Positions 53,358 to 61,593 of a DNA stretch of 64,000 nucleotides are shown in pieces. The position numbers and the translations under genes were made by a program. How positions within the stretch are numbered: the stretch's first letter is position 1; every line of letters begins with the position of its first letter. The notes under the pieces were generated by a model. The model had not been told where the DNA came from. It searched no databases and worked only from the letters and a program-made list of their open reading frames with translations. This stretch comes from Fimbriimonadaceae bacterium (lineage in GTDB: Bacteria > Armatimonadota > Fimbriimonadia > Fimbriimonadales > Fimbriimonadaceae), in NCBI GenBank assembly GCA_019638775.1, contig JAHBTD010000001.1, positions 1-64,000 of the forward strand, written 5' to 3'.

Positions 53358-53861
53358 ATGAGTCACAACAATTCGAACCCTCAAGATGACACTGTCAAGA
53401 ACAAGGAGAGACGAAAATTCCTTGGGATCGCCGTCGGGGTCATCAACATCGCCCTGATTGGTGCGATTGTCGGGCCTGTACTCGGTTTCGTCGCTTCTCC
53501 TTTGAAGCGACGCAAAAAAGGAGAGTGGGTGGCTGTCCTTGATGACAGCCACCTAGCCCCCGGAGACGTCAAGGATGTCAGCTTCACGATGCGGATTCGC
53601 GACGGTTTTCAGGACGTGGATCGGCAATATACAGTCTTTCTACGCAAGTCGGACGACGGCGTAGTATGCATCGACCCGGCCTGTACACACCTCGGCTGTC
53701 GAGTGAAGTACCAATCTGATCAACACCGGTTCCTTTGCCCATGCCATGGCGGCGTTTTCAACCAAGATGGCGACGTCGTTTCCGGTCCTCCGCCCAGGCC
53801 GCTTGACAAGCATCCGGTGAAGGTTGAGGGCGGGAAAATCTGGATCTATAAGGAGGTTTAG
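53358..53861 (+). CDS. Rieske iron-sulfur protein
   Basis: The 167-residue product has an N-terminal membrane anchor (residues 22-45, following basic KERRK). A Rieske fold follows with CTHLGC (C109, H111, C114) and CPCHGG (C127, H130), the four 2Fe-2S ligands plus disulfide cysteines, then the GPPPRPL loop. It lies 8 bp after the cytochrome c/b fusion and before the cytochrome b gene, together forming the core of a bc-type quinol-oxidising complex. Confidence 0.94.
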   Translation: MSHNNSNPQDDTVKNKERRKFLGIAVGVINIALIGAIVGPVLGFVASPLKRRKKGEWVAVLDDSHLAPGDVKDVSFTMRIRDGFQDVDRQYTVFLRKSDDGVVCIDPACTHLGCRVKYQSDQHRFLCPCHGGVFNQDGDVVSGPPPRPLDKHPVKVEGGKIWIYKEV

Positions 53862-53864
53862 GCA

Positions 53865-55118
53865 GTGTCAAAAATACTTCTCCCCCATGACGACAAAGAG
53901 CACACGCTATCCCCTGAAGTCCCCGCAGATAAAACTCGAGAGACCGAGACTGAAGAAGAGGAGCTGCGTCTTCGCCGGCCAAGTCTTGGCGACTGGCTTG
54001 ATCTTCGCTTGGGTTGGTACGGGTTCGTTCGCAAGAATCTCGACGAGCCAATGCCCGCCGGTGTTGGATGGTGGCAAACACTCGGGAATTTGCTGTTAAC
54101 CCTTTTGATGTTCCAGTTCATCACCGGCTTTGCACTGGCGATGTACTACACGCCGAGCACCGTAGGGGCGCATGCGAGCGTCAAGCACATCACGTATGAA
54201 GTGACCCTCGGCTCTTTCGTTCGTGGGCTTCACGTTTGGGGCTCAACCATCATCGTGATTGCCGTTGTGCTCCACACTTTGCGTGTCTTTTTCTGGGGCT
54301 CCTACAAGAAGCCCCGTGAGCTCACCTGGGTTGTTGGCGTGCTCATCTTCCAGGTCATTCTCGGCTTTTCGTTCACCGGCTACCTATTGCCGTGGGATCA
54401 GAAAGCGTATTGGGCGACGGTCGTCGGGACGAATATTGCAGGCACGATCCCAGTGATCGGAGACGACCTCATTCTGCTCGTCCGTGGTGGGCCGGAGGTC
54501 GGGGCGCTGACCCTCACGCGGTTCTTCTCACTCCACGTCATGTTCTTGCCAGCGATGCTCATGGGATTGATGGGCTTGCATCTGTACCTTGTACGCAAGC
54601 ACCACATCGCTGGCCCAGTGAATCCTCAAAAGGGACCGCCCGTGGCGTTCTATCCCAACCAACTCTTTAAAGACGCCATTGTTCTGCTCTTTGGGGTTGG
54701 CTTGGTCATTTACCTCGCCATCGGTTTCCCGCCAGCGTTAGAAGCGATCGCCGATCCGACGGGAACCGACTTCTCCCCGCGTCCCGAGTGGTACTTCCTC
54801 GGCCTGTACGAGTTGCTAAAGATCATGCCTGCGGGATATGAAATCGTCGCAACTGCCATTATCCCAGGGCTCGTCACCATCGGCATGTTTGCCTTGCCTT
54901 GGCTTGATCGTTCAAAGTCGCGGCATCCGGCAAAGAGGCAATGGATTATCTATACCGGGACGGCCGTAATTCTCATGATCGGCTTGATGACTTTGAAAGG
55001 GATTTTGGAGACACCGCCCGAGCACAAAGCTCCACCCGTAGTAGGAGCTACTCAGGCTCCTTCGTCAATGCGTGAAGTAGCACCGAAATCACTGCCAGCG
55101 GAGGGCAAACAACCATGA
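53865..55118 (+). CDS. Cytochrome b of a bc/b6f-type complex
   Basis: The 417-residue product has a charged N-terminal 60 residues, then about eight membrane helices with the heme His pairs (RGLHVWGSTIIVIAVVLHTLR; FFSLHVMFLPAMLMGLMGLH). GYLLPWDQKAYWA lies at the quinol site and PEWYFLGLYELLK (the conserved PEWY) in the subunit-IV-like half, which is fused here. It oxidises quinol with the Rieske protein. GTG at 53865 has AGGAGG 8 bp upstream; the stop overlaps the hemerythrin ATG (ATGA). No separate bc cytochrome c1 is present; the upstream c domain may serve. Confidence 0.94.
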   Translation: MSKILLPHDDKEHTLSPEVPADKTRETETEEEELRLRRPSLGDWLDLRLGWYGFVRKNLDEPMPAGVGWWQTLGNLLLTLLMFQFITGFALAMYYTPSTVGAHASVKHITYEVTLGSFVRGLHVWGSTIIVIAVVLHTLRVFFWGSYKKPRELTWVVGVLIFQVILGFSFTGYLLPWDQKAYWATVVGTNIAGTIPVIGDDLILLVRGGPEVGALTLTRFFSLHVMFLPAMLMGLMGLHLYLVRKHHIAGPVNPQKGPPVAFYPNQLFKDAIVLLFGVGLVIYLAIGFPPALEAIADPTGTDFSPRPEWYFLGLYELLKIMPAGYEIVATAIIPGLVTIGMFALPWLDRSKSRHPAKRQWIIYTGTAVILMIGLMTLKGILETPPEHKAPPVVGATQAPSSMREVAPKSLPAEGKQP

Positions 55119-55585
55119 AACGCCATAAAGTACTGCAACCATTTTCGCGCGACCACAACGTCGGGCTGGTTCTCGCGCGTCATCTCATCCAGAACCCCAA
55201 ACAAGAGACTCTCGCCAAGTGCGTGCAGGTGTGGGACGATGAGATGAAGAACCACTTCGAAGAAGAGGAGTTGTTGCTTGTTCCGATGGCAAGCATCGCA
55301 ATGTCGGCAAGACTTTTCAAGGAGCATGAAGATATTCGGGAGACGATTGAATCGGCTCGTGCGGGAACGCTTCCCGAAGCGAAGATACGCGATCTTGGCA
55401 AAAAGTTGCGGGAGCACATCCGTTGGGAAGAGAACGAACTCTTTCCTGCGGTTGAAAGAAGCGGGGCGATAGAGTCGATCTTGGAAGCAACGGATGCGAT
55501 GGAGGCCCGTCGAAGTAACTCCCCCCACAGCCCGCGTCGTGGCGAGCTAGTGAGCAGAGGCCGTAACAATGCCGACCACCTCTGA
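55115..55585 (+). CDS. Hemerythrin-domain protein
   Basis: The 156-residue product is a four-helix HHE protein: SRDHNVGLVLARHL, KNHFEEEELLLVP, LFKEHEDIRETI and LREHIRWEENELFPAVE give the His/Glu set for a di-iron site. Such proteins bind oxygen or nitric oxide, or help repair iron centres under nitrosative stress. It is the last gene of the nitrate operon (ATGA overlap with cytochrome b), in keeping with NO made during nitrate or nitrite reduction. The C-terminal 30 residues are a basic, disordered tail. Confidence 0.9.
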   Translation: MKRHKVLQPFSRDHNVGLVLARHLIQNPKQETLAKCVQVWDDEMKNHFEEEELLLVPMASIAMSARLFKEHEDIRETIESARAGTLPEAKIRDLGKKLREHIRWEENELFPAVERSGAIESILEATDAMEARRSNSPHSPRRGELVSRGRNNADHL

Positions 55586-55635
55586 CCTGCCATCAAGCTT
55601 GAGGCGACAAAGCATTCAGGCAAACTCCTGAATCG

Positions 55636-55660
55636 GCCCCCACTCAACAGGGGGCTTTTT
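55636..55660 (+). terminator. Rho-independent terminator of the NarG-like operon
   Basis: Stem GCCCCC/GGGGGC (55636-55641 with 55650-55655), 8-base loop, then TTTTT. It lies 51 bp after the hemerythrin stop. Confidence 0.88.
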
Positions 55661-55788
55661 CATGTCTAAATCCTACTTAGGTCTGAGACTAAGCGCTGTC
55701 CATCTCCTCGCCGTCCCGACAGCGATGCCTCCCCCTTAGCCTCCCCCGTAGGAGGGTGGAGGTTGATGATCCCGCAATGGCCCGCACA

Positions 55789-56526
55789 TTACTTCAGAGC
55801 AAGCTTGACAGCAGCAAAGATCAGAACGCATGCAAGGGCACGCCGCAACGTTGTATTGGGGATAGCAAACGCGCCTACGTACGAGCCCACCAGCGATCCA
55901 CACAGTCCAGCAAAGGCGAAGACCCAAATCTGATTCGGAAGCGTTGCTCCCTGAGAAATGCGACCCGCTAACCCGATCGCTGAATTTGCCACGATAAAGA
56001 TCGCTGAGCTTGCAGAGGTTTCCTTTGCCGTTGCCCAACGATGAAGGACAAGAATTGGGCTGAGAAAGATTCCTCCCCCCACACCGACCATGCCCGACAG
56101 CAACCCGATCCCTGCGCCAGCCGCAATACCGACAGGAACGCTAGACGGTCTTGTCGGCAAACCGTCATCATGCTTGCGAATGAACAACAGACGAACGCCC
56201 GCAATCAGTAGGGTAAGGCCGACGAGTGTAAAGTAAGCCGTGTCCGTAAGCTTGATGATTGAACCCACAAATGCAAGAGGCAAAGAACCGATCAGAAACG
56301 GCCAAGTAAGTCGCCAGTTAAAATGCTTCGCCAGGCTGTAGAGCACGAACGAGGTCCCCGCTACAACCAGGTTGATGGTGAGTGCGATTACCGCGATTTG
56401 CTTTGGTAAGAGGGGCGAGATCGCCAGAAGGCCGAGATAACCAGAAGCCCCGCCGTGCCCCACCATCGAATAGATCATCGCAATGACAGCGATGCCGGCA
56501 ACAAACCAAAGAGAAAGATCAGCCAT
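55789..56526 (-). CDS. TauE/SafE-family membrane transporter
   Basis: The 245-residue product has eight hydrophobic segments in two similar halves. The first begins GIAVIAMIYSMVGHGGASGYL, the second GIGLLSGMVGVGGGIFLSPIL, the GxxxGxGGG repeat marking TauE/SafE (sulfite or organosulfonate export). ATG at 56526 has GGAGAGG 5-11 bp upstream and overlaps the MoaE-MoeB fusion by 8 bp; the longer frame to 56616 runs into that gene. As last gene of the Moco operon it may move sulfite, sulfur compounds or another anion linked to cofactor sulfur chemistry; substrate unknown. Confidence 0.87.
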   Translation of the reverse strand: MADLSLWFVAGIAVIAMIYSMVGHGGASGYLGLLAISPLLPKQIAVIALTINLVVAGTSFVLYSLAKHFNWRLTWPFLIGSLPLAFVGSIIKLTDTAYFTLVGLTLLIAGVRLLFIRKHDDGLPTRPSSVPVGIAAGAGIGLLSGMVGVGGGIFLSPILVLHRWATAKETSASSAIFIVANSAIGLAGRISQGATLPNQIWVFAFAGLCGSLVGSYVGAFAIPNTTLRRALACVLIFAAVKLALK

Positions 56527-58057
56527 GACCTCTCCTTCCTGCTGTTTCGCTTGAGGATGTTCTGGACGACGTGTGTGGAGGGGTGGAGGCCAGCTGGCAA
56601 TTTCCTTCAACACCACCCGCTAGGGACCGCACGTTCGTAAAGCCCCGTTCACGCAACATTTCAACGGCTCGATAGCTCCGCAACCCACTCTTGCAGACCG
56701 TTAGATAGGAGCGATTGGGATTGAGCCCTTCAATGCCTTCCTCAAATTTTGATAGAGGGAAATGCCGCCAATCATCGACGCCGAAGTCCAAACGCGGACG
56801 CTCTTCATCCAATTCTCGAACGTCCAATATCACTAAGTTTAAGGATTCTTCCTTGCTCAATTCGGACATGTCCACTTCGAGTGATAGTCGTGTGTGTCCT
56901 CCACATCCACAAACCGGACACTCAGGATTCCTCGGACGATCCAGGTGATGCACAGCATATGTCTGCAAATCCATCAGCAAGAGGCTACGGCTGAGTATGT
57001 CGGGAAAGCCGAGCAGATATTTGATCGCCTCATTGGCTTGCAGCGCTCCGAACACTCCCGGCACCACGCCGAGCACCCCAATCTCGGCACATGTGCCTAC
57101 ACAACCGTCTGTCGGTGCTTCGGGCCATAGACAGCTTAAACATCCTGCATTCGAGGATGGATCGTAGAGGTGAATCTGGCCCTCGAATCGGTGGATGCTG
57201 GCTTGAACGAGCGGTTTTGCGTGTCGAACCGCGAGATCGTTCAGCAAGAACTTCGTGCGGAAATTGTCGGTGCAATCGAGAACCAGGTCGTAGCCCTTGA
57301 GTAATGCCTCGGCGTTGCTTGGGGTCAGCCTGCACACATGTGCGTTAGCCTCGATAAATGGATTCTGTCGAGCGATGCGGGTGGCAGCGAGTTCAGCCTT
57401 TGGTTTACCCACGTCCGCAGCACCGAAGAGTGTCTGACGGTGGAGGTTTGTGGCATCGACCCGGTCAAAGTCACAAACGCCGATCGTCCCTACTCCTGCC
57501 GCTGCGAGATAGGGCAACGCCGCACAGCCCAATCCCCCCACCCCAACGACCAGCACACGGGCGTCACGTAGGTGTTGCTGCCCGACATCTCCAACTTCTT
57601 CAAGTCGGATTTGACGTCCGTAAAAAGAAGCCTCGTTGACAGGTGCGGCCGAGGGCGCCGCGTCAGCGCCTACCCAGCCCGAATCGCCATCAGCATAATG
57701 CTCTTTCTTCCAAATCGGGACCCGGCGCTTTAACGCATCCAAAATCCATTCGCAGGCCTCAAACGCCTCTCTGCGATGCGCCGCCGCTACCCCGATCCAA
57801 ACGGCAGTTTCACCAATCTCCAATCTGCCAACACGGTGAATAGCCTCAACTGAAAGCAAGCCGAACCTCTCAGCTGCCTCCAAAAGGAGTTGCCTACCCT
57901 CGGCTTCAGCAAGGTCTTGGGGGGCCTCATATTCTAGCGCGAGAACTTCACGGCCCTGGTGATGGTCGCGAATCTTTCCCTCGAAACTGACGAAACCGCC
58001 TGCCCCCGCACAATGCATCACGACGGGTACAAGCGGTTCAGAAGTGATCCTGAACAT
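56519..58057 (-). CDS. MoaE-MoeB-rhodanese fusion
   Basis: The 512-residue product joins three Moco enzymes. Residues 1-135 are MoaE, the large subunit of molybdopterin synthase (FEGKIRDHHQG, KRRVPIWKKEHYADG with the active Lys). Residues 140-390 are MoeB, the adenylyltransferase that activates MoaD (GVGGLGCAALPYLAAAG at about 172, DFDRVDATNLHRQTLFG, and Cys pairs CLSC and CPVC for zinc). Residues 400-500 are a rhodanese (ILDVRE, CKSGLRS with the persulfide Cys). One chain could load sulfur on MoaD and use it. ATG follows the MoaD stop by 2 bp (a GTG at 58060 overlaps it). Confidence 0.92.
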   Translation of the reverse strand: MFRITSEPLVPVVMHCAGAGGFVSFEGKIRDHHQGREVLALEYEAPQDLAEAEGRQLLLEAAERFGLLSVEAIHRVGRLEIGETAVWIGVAAAHRREAFEACEWILDALKRRVPIWKKEHYADGDSGWVGADAAPSAAPVNEASFYGRQIRLEEVGDVGQQHLRDARVLVVGVGGLGCAALPYLAAAGVGTIGVCDFDRVDATNLHRQTLFGAADVGKPKAELAATRIARQNPFIEANAHVCRLTPSNAEALLKGYDLVLDCTDNFRTKFLLNDLAVRHAKPLVQASIHRFEGQIHLYDPSSNAGCLSCLWPEAPTDGCVGTCAEIGVLGVVPGVFGALQANEAIKYLLGFPDILSRSLLLMDLQTYAVHHLDRPRNPECPVCGCGGHTRLSLEVDMSELSKEESLNLVILDVRELDEERPRLDFGVDDWRHFPLSKFEEGIEGLNPNRSYLTVCKSGLRSYRAVEMLRERGFTNVRSLAGGVEGNCQLASTPPHTSSRTSSSETAGRRGHG

Positions 58058-58059
58058 CA

Positions 58060-58308
58060 CTACCCACCCGCCACTGGTGGGATGAGGACGACACAGTCAC
58101 CATCGGCAAGTCCTTGGTTCAAGTCTCCTAGCTTGCCGTTAACGCCCGCCCGAACCATATCGGGGCTTAAAGTAAATCCGTGCTTCACTCGGAGCTCGTT
58201 GTATAGCTCTTTGACATTCGTGACGTGGGCGCTGACTGTTTCGTGGCTAGCTCCGCGCTGCTCGCGAAAGATAGCGAAATATTGCACATCAACTTGAATC
58301 TCTTTCAT
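58060..58308 (-). CDS. moaD: Molybdopterin synthase sulfur carrier MoaD
   Basis: The 82-residue product has a ubiquitin-like fold with the terminal Gly-Gly (PPVAGG) that carries the thiocarboxylate, VQYFAIFREQRG at the start and GVNGKLGDLNQGLADGDCV. It donates sulfur to MoaE. ATG shares one base with the moeA stop (TGATG) and has GGAGG upstream. It directly precedes the MoaE-MoeB-rhodanese gene. Confidence 0.93.
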   Translation of the reverse strand: MKEIQVDVQYFAIFREQRGASHETVSAHVTNVKELYNELRVKHGFTLSPDMVRAGVNGKLGDLNQGLADGDCVVLIPPVAGG

Positions 58309-59555
58309 CACTTCGACCTCCATGGCGTATGCACAAAACTGACAATGCCGCCAGCCTCAATACAATCGCTTTCCGGCGGCAACTTGATCCATGAGTTGGC
58401 GAAGGCAAGGCCACCGAGCATGTGAGAGCCACGCCTTTCGAGTGGTTCTAAAACCCACTCACGATCTCGCCAAACCGCGATCGTAGGCACAAACTCCAGA
58501 CGACCCTTCTTCTTGCGGAGCGGCTTTGCCGTTCGGCCTTCAAACTCTTCGATCAGCGGATCGAGCCCTTGGCAAGATCGTAAAAATGGCTCCACGAGCA
58601 CGGCAAACGTAACGAGAGCCGACATTGGATTTCCGGGGAGTCCGAAGACCGGAACGGTCCGTCCATCCTCCCGAAAAAGGCCAAAGTAGAACGGCTTTCC
58701 GGGTTTGATGGCAACGCCCCAAAACTCAGTCTGGATGCCAGCCTCTTTCATCGCCGATTTCACGGTGTCGTATTGGCCCACCGAAACCCCGCCGGACGTA
58801 ATCACAACATCGTTGCGCATAACCAAGCCACCCAGCGCCGTAACCGTCGGGGCTTCGACATCGGGCGAGTGCACACGTTCAAAGCTTTCGATCCCTAACT
58901 CCCTCAGGGCCGCTTCGATGCCGTAGCTGTTGGATTCATAAATCTGCGTTCCGTGGAGTTCGTATCCAGGTGGCGTCAGCTCGTTTCCAGTAAAGAGCAT
59001 TCCAACTTTCGGTCTGCGCCAGACCCGTATATCCCTTTTTCCCGAAGACGCGGCCATGGAGGCTCCAGCGGGATTCAGCAATGTGTTCGCAGGCAGCAGC
59101 TCTGTCCCAACTTCGTACTCCTCACCGGCGAACCGAATATGCTGGCCGGCACATGCACTTCCCGAAAGGCGAACCTGCGTCCCCTCCATGACGGCGTCCT
59201 CTTGCATCACAATGGCGCTCGTCCGTTCCGGAACACGTGCCCCCGTCAACACATAAGCGGCGACGCCCTCAGCGATGGGGGCTTCGGGTATGGGATCACC
59301 TGCGGCAACGGTTTTCCCAAGATCGAGCATCAAACTCCCCGACTCTTCGAGCTTCATACGATCCGCTTCACTTATCGCAAAACCATCTACGGCTGAGTTG
59401 TCGAATCGCGGCATCGGATGAACGCTAAACACTGGCTCCGACAAGACTCTTCCGATCGCTTGCGACAAGCCCACGCCCTCCGTTCCGAACGTGCGAGCAC
59501 GGGACAGGATTGCGGCAAGCGCCTCTTCGTAGCTTAGGAGTCGGTCCTTAACCAT
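58308..59555 (-). CDS. moeA: Molybdopterin molybdenumtransferase MoeA
   Basis: The 415-residue product, usual length for MoeA, inserts molybdate into adenylylated molybdopterin. Visible are MPRFDNSAVDGFAI (N-terminal substrate site), GARVPERTSAIVMQED, a central MoCF domain with VGMLFTGNEL, IYESNSYGI, VITSGGVSVGQYD and FGLPGNPMSALVTF, and a beta-barrel C-terminus. ATG at 59555 overlaps the previous gene by 8 bp; the longer frame to 59618 is not homologous. Confidence 0.95.
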   Translation of the reverse strand: MVKDRLLSYEEALAAILSRARTFGTEGVGLSQAIGRVLSEPVFSVHPMPRFDNSAVDGFAISEADRMKLEESGSLMLDLGKTVAAGDPIPEAPIAEGVAAYVLTGARVPERTSAIVMQEDAVMEGTQVRLSGSACAGQHIRFAGEEYEVGTELLPANTLLNPAGASMAASSGKRDIRVWRRPKVGMLFTGNELTPPGYELHGTQIYESNSYGIEAALRELGIESFERVHSPDVEAPTVTALGGLVMRNDVVITSGGVSVGQYDTVKSAMKEAGIQTEFWGVAIKPGKPFYFGLFREDGRTVPVFGLPGNPMSALVTFAVLVEPFLRSCQGLDPLIEEFEGRTAKPLRKKKGRLEFVPTIAVWRDREWVLEPLERRGSHMLGGLAFANSWIKLPPESDCIEAGGIVSFVHTPWRSK

Positions 59556-60459
59556 GGGACGCACCTTCTCGCATAGAGAGGTAATGCTTGACGTACGGGA
59601 ACAGACTGTCGAGTGCATCGCGGCATGCTCCCGGTGAACCTGGAAGAGCCAAGATCAACGTGCATCCTCGCTGGCCCGCAACGGTACGGCTGAACATCGC
59701 GAACGGAGTGCGCTGTCGGCTATAGCTTTGAAAATGCTCCTCAATCCCTTCTATGCGCTTGTCCAGTAAGGGCAAGATCGCTTCTGGAGTGAGGTCTCGG
59801 GGGCCGATGCCCGTTCCACCCGTGAGAAGGATGAGGTCGATCCCGTCGTCGTCAGCGAGTTTGCGTACTTGGTTTTGCAGCGCTTCAGGATCGTCCGGCA
59901 GTATTACAAGTCCAACGCCTTGCGCACCGAACTCCTCAAGTCCGGCTTTCAAGATCGCGCCGGATGTATCCTCCCGTTCGCCCTTGCTTGCAGAATCGGA
60001 AACGACAATGACAGCGGAGTGAAACGCCCCTGCAAGTCCATGGGCGAAGTTCGACTTCCCTCCCGTCTTCTCCACGAGCCGGACGCTATCAATCTCCATC
60101 GTATCGTCGAGCATCTTAAGCATGTCGTAAATGTTGAGAACTGCCGCCGAAGCCCCGGTCAACGCCTCCATTTCGACACCAGTTTTATAAATCGCCCGCA
60201 CACTGACCGTGACCTCAATGCGATCCTCTTTAATTTCGAGATCCACACCAATTCCGTCGACAGGAATCGGATGGCAATAAGGAAGGATGAGGGGAGTGTT
60301 CTTCACGGCCTGAATGGCGGCGACCTTCGAGACGGGGATGGGATCGCCCTTGGGGACCTTTCCTTGGCGAATAATGGTGATCGTCTCTGGGGAGACGGTG
60401 ATGACGGCTTTCGCGGTAGCCGTTCTCATTGTTGAAACCTTTGCGGATACGTCTTTCAT
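59548..60459 (-). CDS. moaCB: MoaC-MogA/MoaB fusion
   Basis: The 303-residue product is bifunctional. Residues 1-150 are MoaC, which makes cyclic pyranopterin phosphate (PLILPYCHPIPVDGIGVDLEI, VEMEALTGASAAVLNIYDMLK, VRLVEKTGGKSNF). Residues 155-303 are a MogA/MoaB domain, which adenylylates molybdopterin (VIVVSDSASKGEREDTSG, DLILLTGGTGIGPRDLTPEAI, LPGSPGACRDAL). ATG at 60459 follows the moaA stop by 1 bp. Such fusions are known in several phyla and make the two pathway ends equimolar. Confidence 0.94.
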   Translation of the reverse strand: MKDVSAKVSTMRTATAKAVITVSPETITIIRQGKVPKGDPIPVSKVAAIQAVKNTPLILPYCHPIPVDGIGVDLEIKEDRIEVTVSVRAIYKTGVEMEALTGASAAVLNIYDMLKMLDDTMEIDSVRLVEKTGGKSNFAHGLAGAFHSAVIVVSDSASKGEREDTSGAILKAGLEEFGAQGVGLVILPDDPEALQNQVRKLADDDGIDLILLTGGTGIGPRDLTPEAILPLLDKRIEGIEEHFQSYSRQRTPFAMFSRTVAGQRGCTLILALPGSPGACRDALDSLFPYVKHYLSMREGASHG

Positions 60460-60460
60460 A

Positions 60461-61483
60461 TCAACCCCCGATCTGCACCATCGACCGATTCTCCAGTCTT
60501 TCAAGAAGACCCATTGGTGGATGCTCTTTCCACTTGCCCATCACACACTCACGAATAATCTCAGTCAATGCGTCATCTGAAGCGCCCGACCGCATCGCAT
60601 CGCGAAGGTTCGTCTCCGACGTTGAAAACAGGCAGTTCTTCATTTGCCCGTCGGCAGTCAATCGGACACGATTGCACCCACTGCAAAAGTTGTGGGTCAT
60701 CGACGTGATGAAGCCAATATTGCCTTCTCCATTCTCGATAGAAAATTCGGTCGCCACGGCTCCTGGGCAGGCGTCGATCGGCGCTAATCGATAGGCCGTC
60801 TCGATATCTCGCTTCATTTCGGCGAAGGGATACAGCCCGCCCGCTGACCATCCGTTCGCTTGGAACGGCATGAATTCGATAAAGCGCACCTGGATCAGCA
60901 TGGTCCGAGCCAGCTCCACAAAGTCGAGAATCTCGTCTTCGTTCACGCCCTTCATTACAACCATGTTCAACTTTACGGGTTCAAACCCAACTTCGAGCGC
61001 AGCTTGAATCCCGTCCAAAACTTGAGACAAACCATCGCGCCGGCTGATCGAAAAAAAACGGTCTGGACGCAATGTGTCGAGACTGATGTTGACTCCCGAG
61101 ATGCCAGCACCACGATACAAGGCAGCATGTTTTGCGAGGGCGATCCCATTCGTCGTGAGCAGGAGATCCTTGATGCCCTCGATCTTTGCGAGTGACCGAA
61201 CAAGGTCGGGCAAGTCTTTGCGAACCGTTGGCTCTCCGCCAGTCAATCGAACCTTTGAGACCCCACACTCGGCAAAAATCGTTGTAAGACGAGCGATCTC
61301 TTCAAAACTCAGAATCTCTTCCCGGCTCTTGCACACCACACCTTCCTCGGGCATGCAGTACACACACCTCAGGTTGCAGCGATCAGTGACAGACACCCTA
61401 AGGTAGGTATGCACACGGCCAAACCGATCCGTAAGCGGAGCTCGCCGGGTGTGCAAATCTTTCGGTAACGCGTGTGCGGTCAT
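60461..61483 (-). CDS. moaA: GTP 3',8-cyclase MoaA
   Basis: The 340-residue radical-SAM enzyme has C36-x3-C40-x2-C43 (CNLRCVYC), LTGGEPTVRKDL, ITSMTHNFCSGCNRVRLTADG with the C-terminal cluster cysteines, and a terminal Gly-Gly (QIGG) required for activity. It opens Moco synthesis by cyclising GTP. ATG at 61483 is chosen; the frame to 61615 would run through the divergent promoter. It is first of a six-gene minus-strand operon and lies 61 bp from an Fnr-type operator, so Moco supply should rise with the reductases. Confidence 0.95.
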   Translation of the reverse strand: MTAHALPKDLHTRRAPLTDRFGRVHTYLRVSVTDRCNLRCVYCMPEEGVVCKSREEILSFEEIARLTTIFAECGVSKVRLTGGEPTVRKDLPDLVRSLAKIEGIKDLLLTTNGIALAKHAALYRGAGISGVNISLDTLRPDRFFSISRRDGLSQVLDGIQAALEVGFEPVKLNMVVMKGVNEDEILDFVELARTMLIQVRFIEFMPFQANGWSAGGLYPFAEMKRDIETAYRLAPIDACPGAVATEFSIENGEGNIGFITSMTHNFCSGCNRVRLTADGQMKNCLFSTSETNLRDAMRSGASDDALTEIIRECVMGKWKEHPPMGLLERLENRSMVQIGG

Positions 61484-61543
61484 TTTCCTAAACAGGACCT
61501 GAATGGGTGCTCCATAAATATCCGCCAAAAGATTCGGGCTGGC

Positions 61544-61586
61544 TATGACAGGAATCATAGATAGAAAAATCCAGGGCGCTAAGAAT
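61544..61586 (+). promoter_or_regulatory. Fnr-type operator between moaA and narK
   Basis: Palindrome TATGAC-AGGA-ATCATA (61544-61559), then 21 bp, then AAGAAT (61581-61586) as -10 on the plus strand. This predicts a start at about 61593, next to the narK ATG (61594), so the message would be almost leaderless. On the minus strand GATATT (61522-61517) lies at the matching place for moaA, with a start near 61510. Confidence 0.65.
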
Positions 61587-61593
61587 GTGAGGC

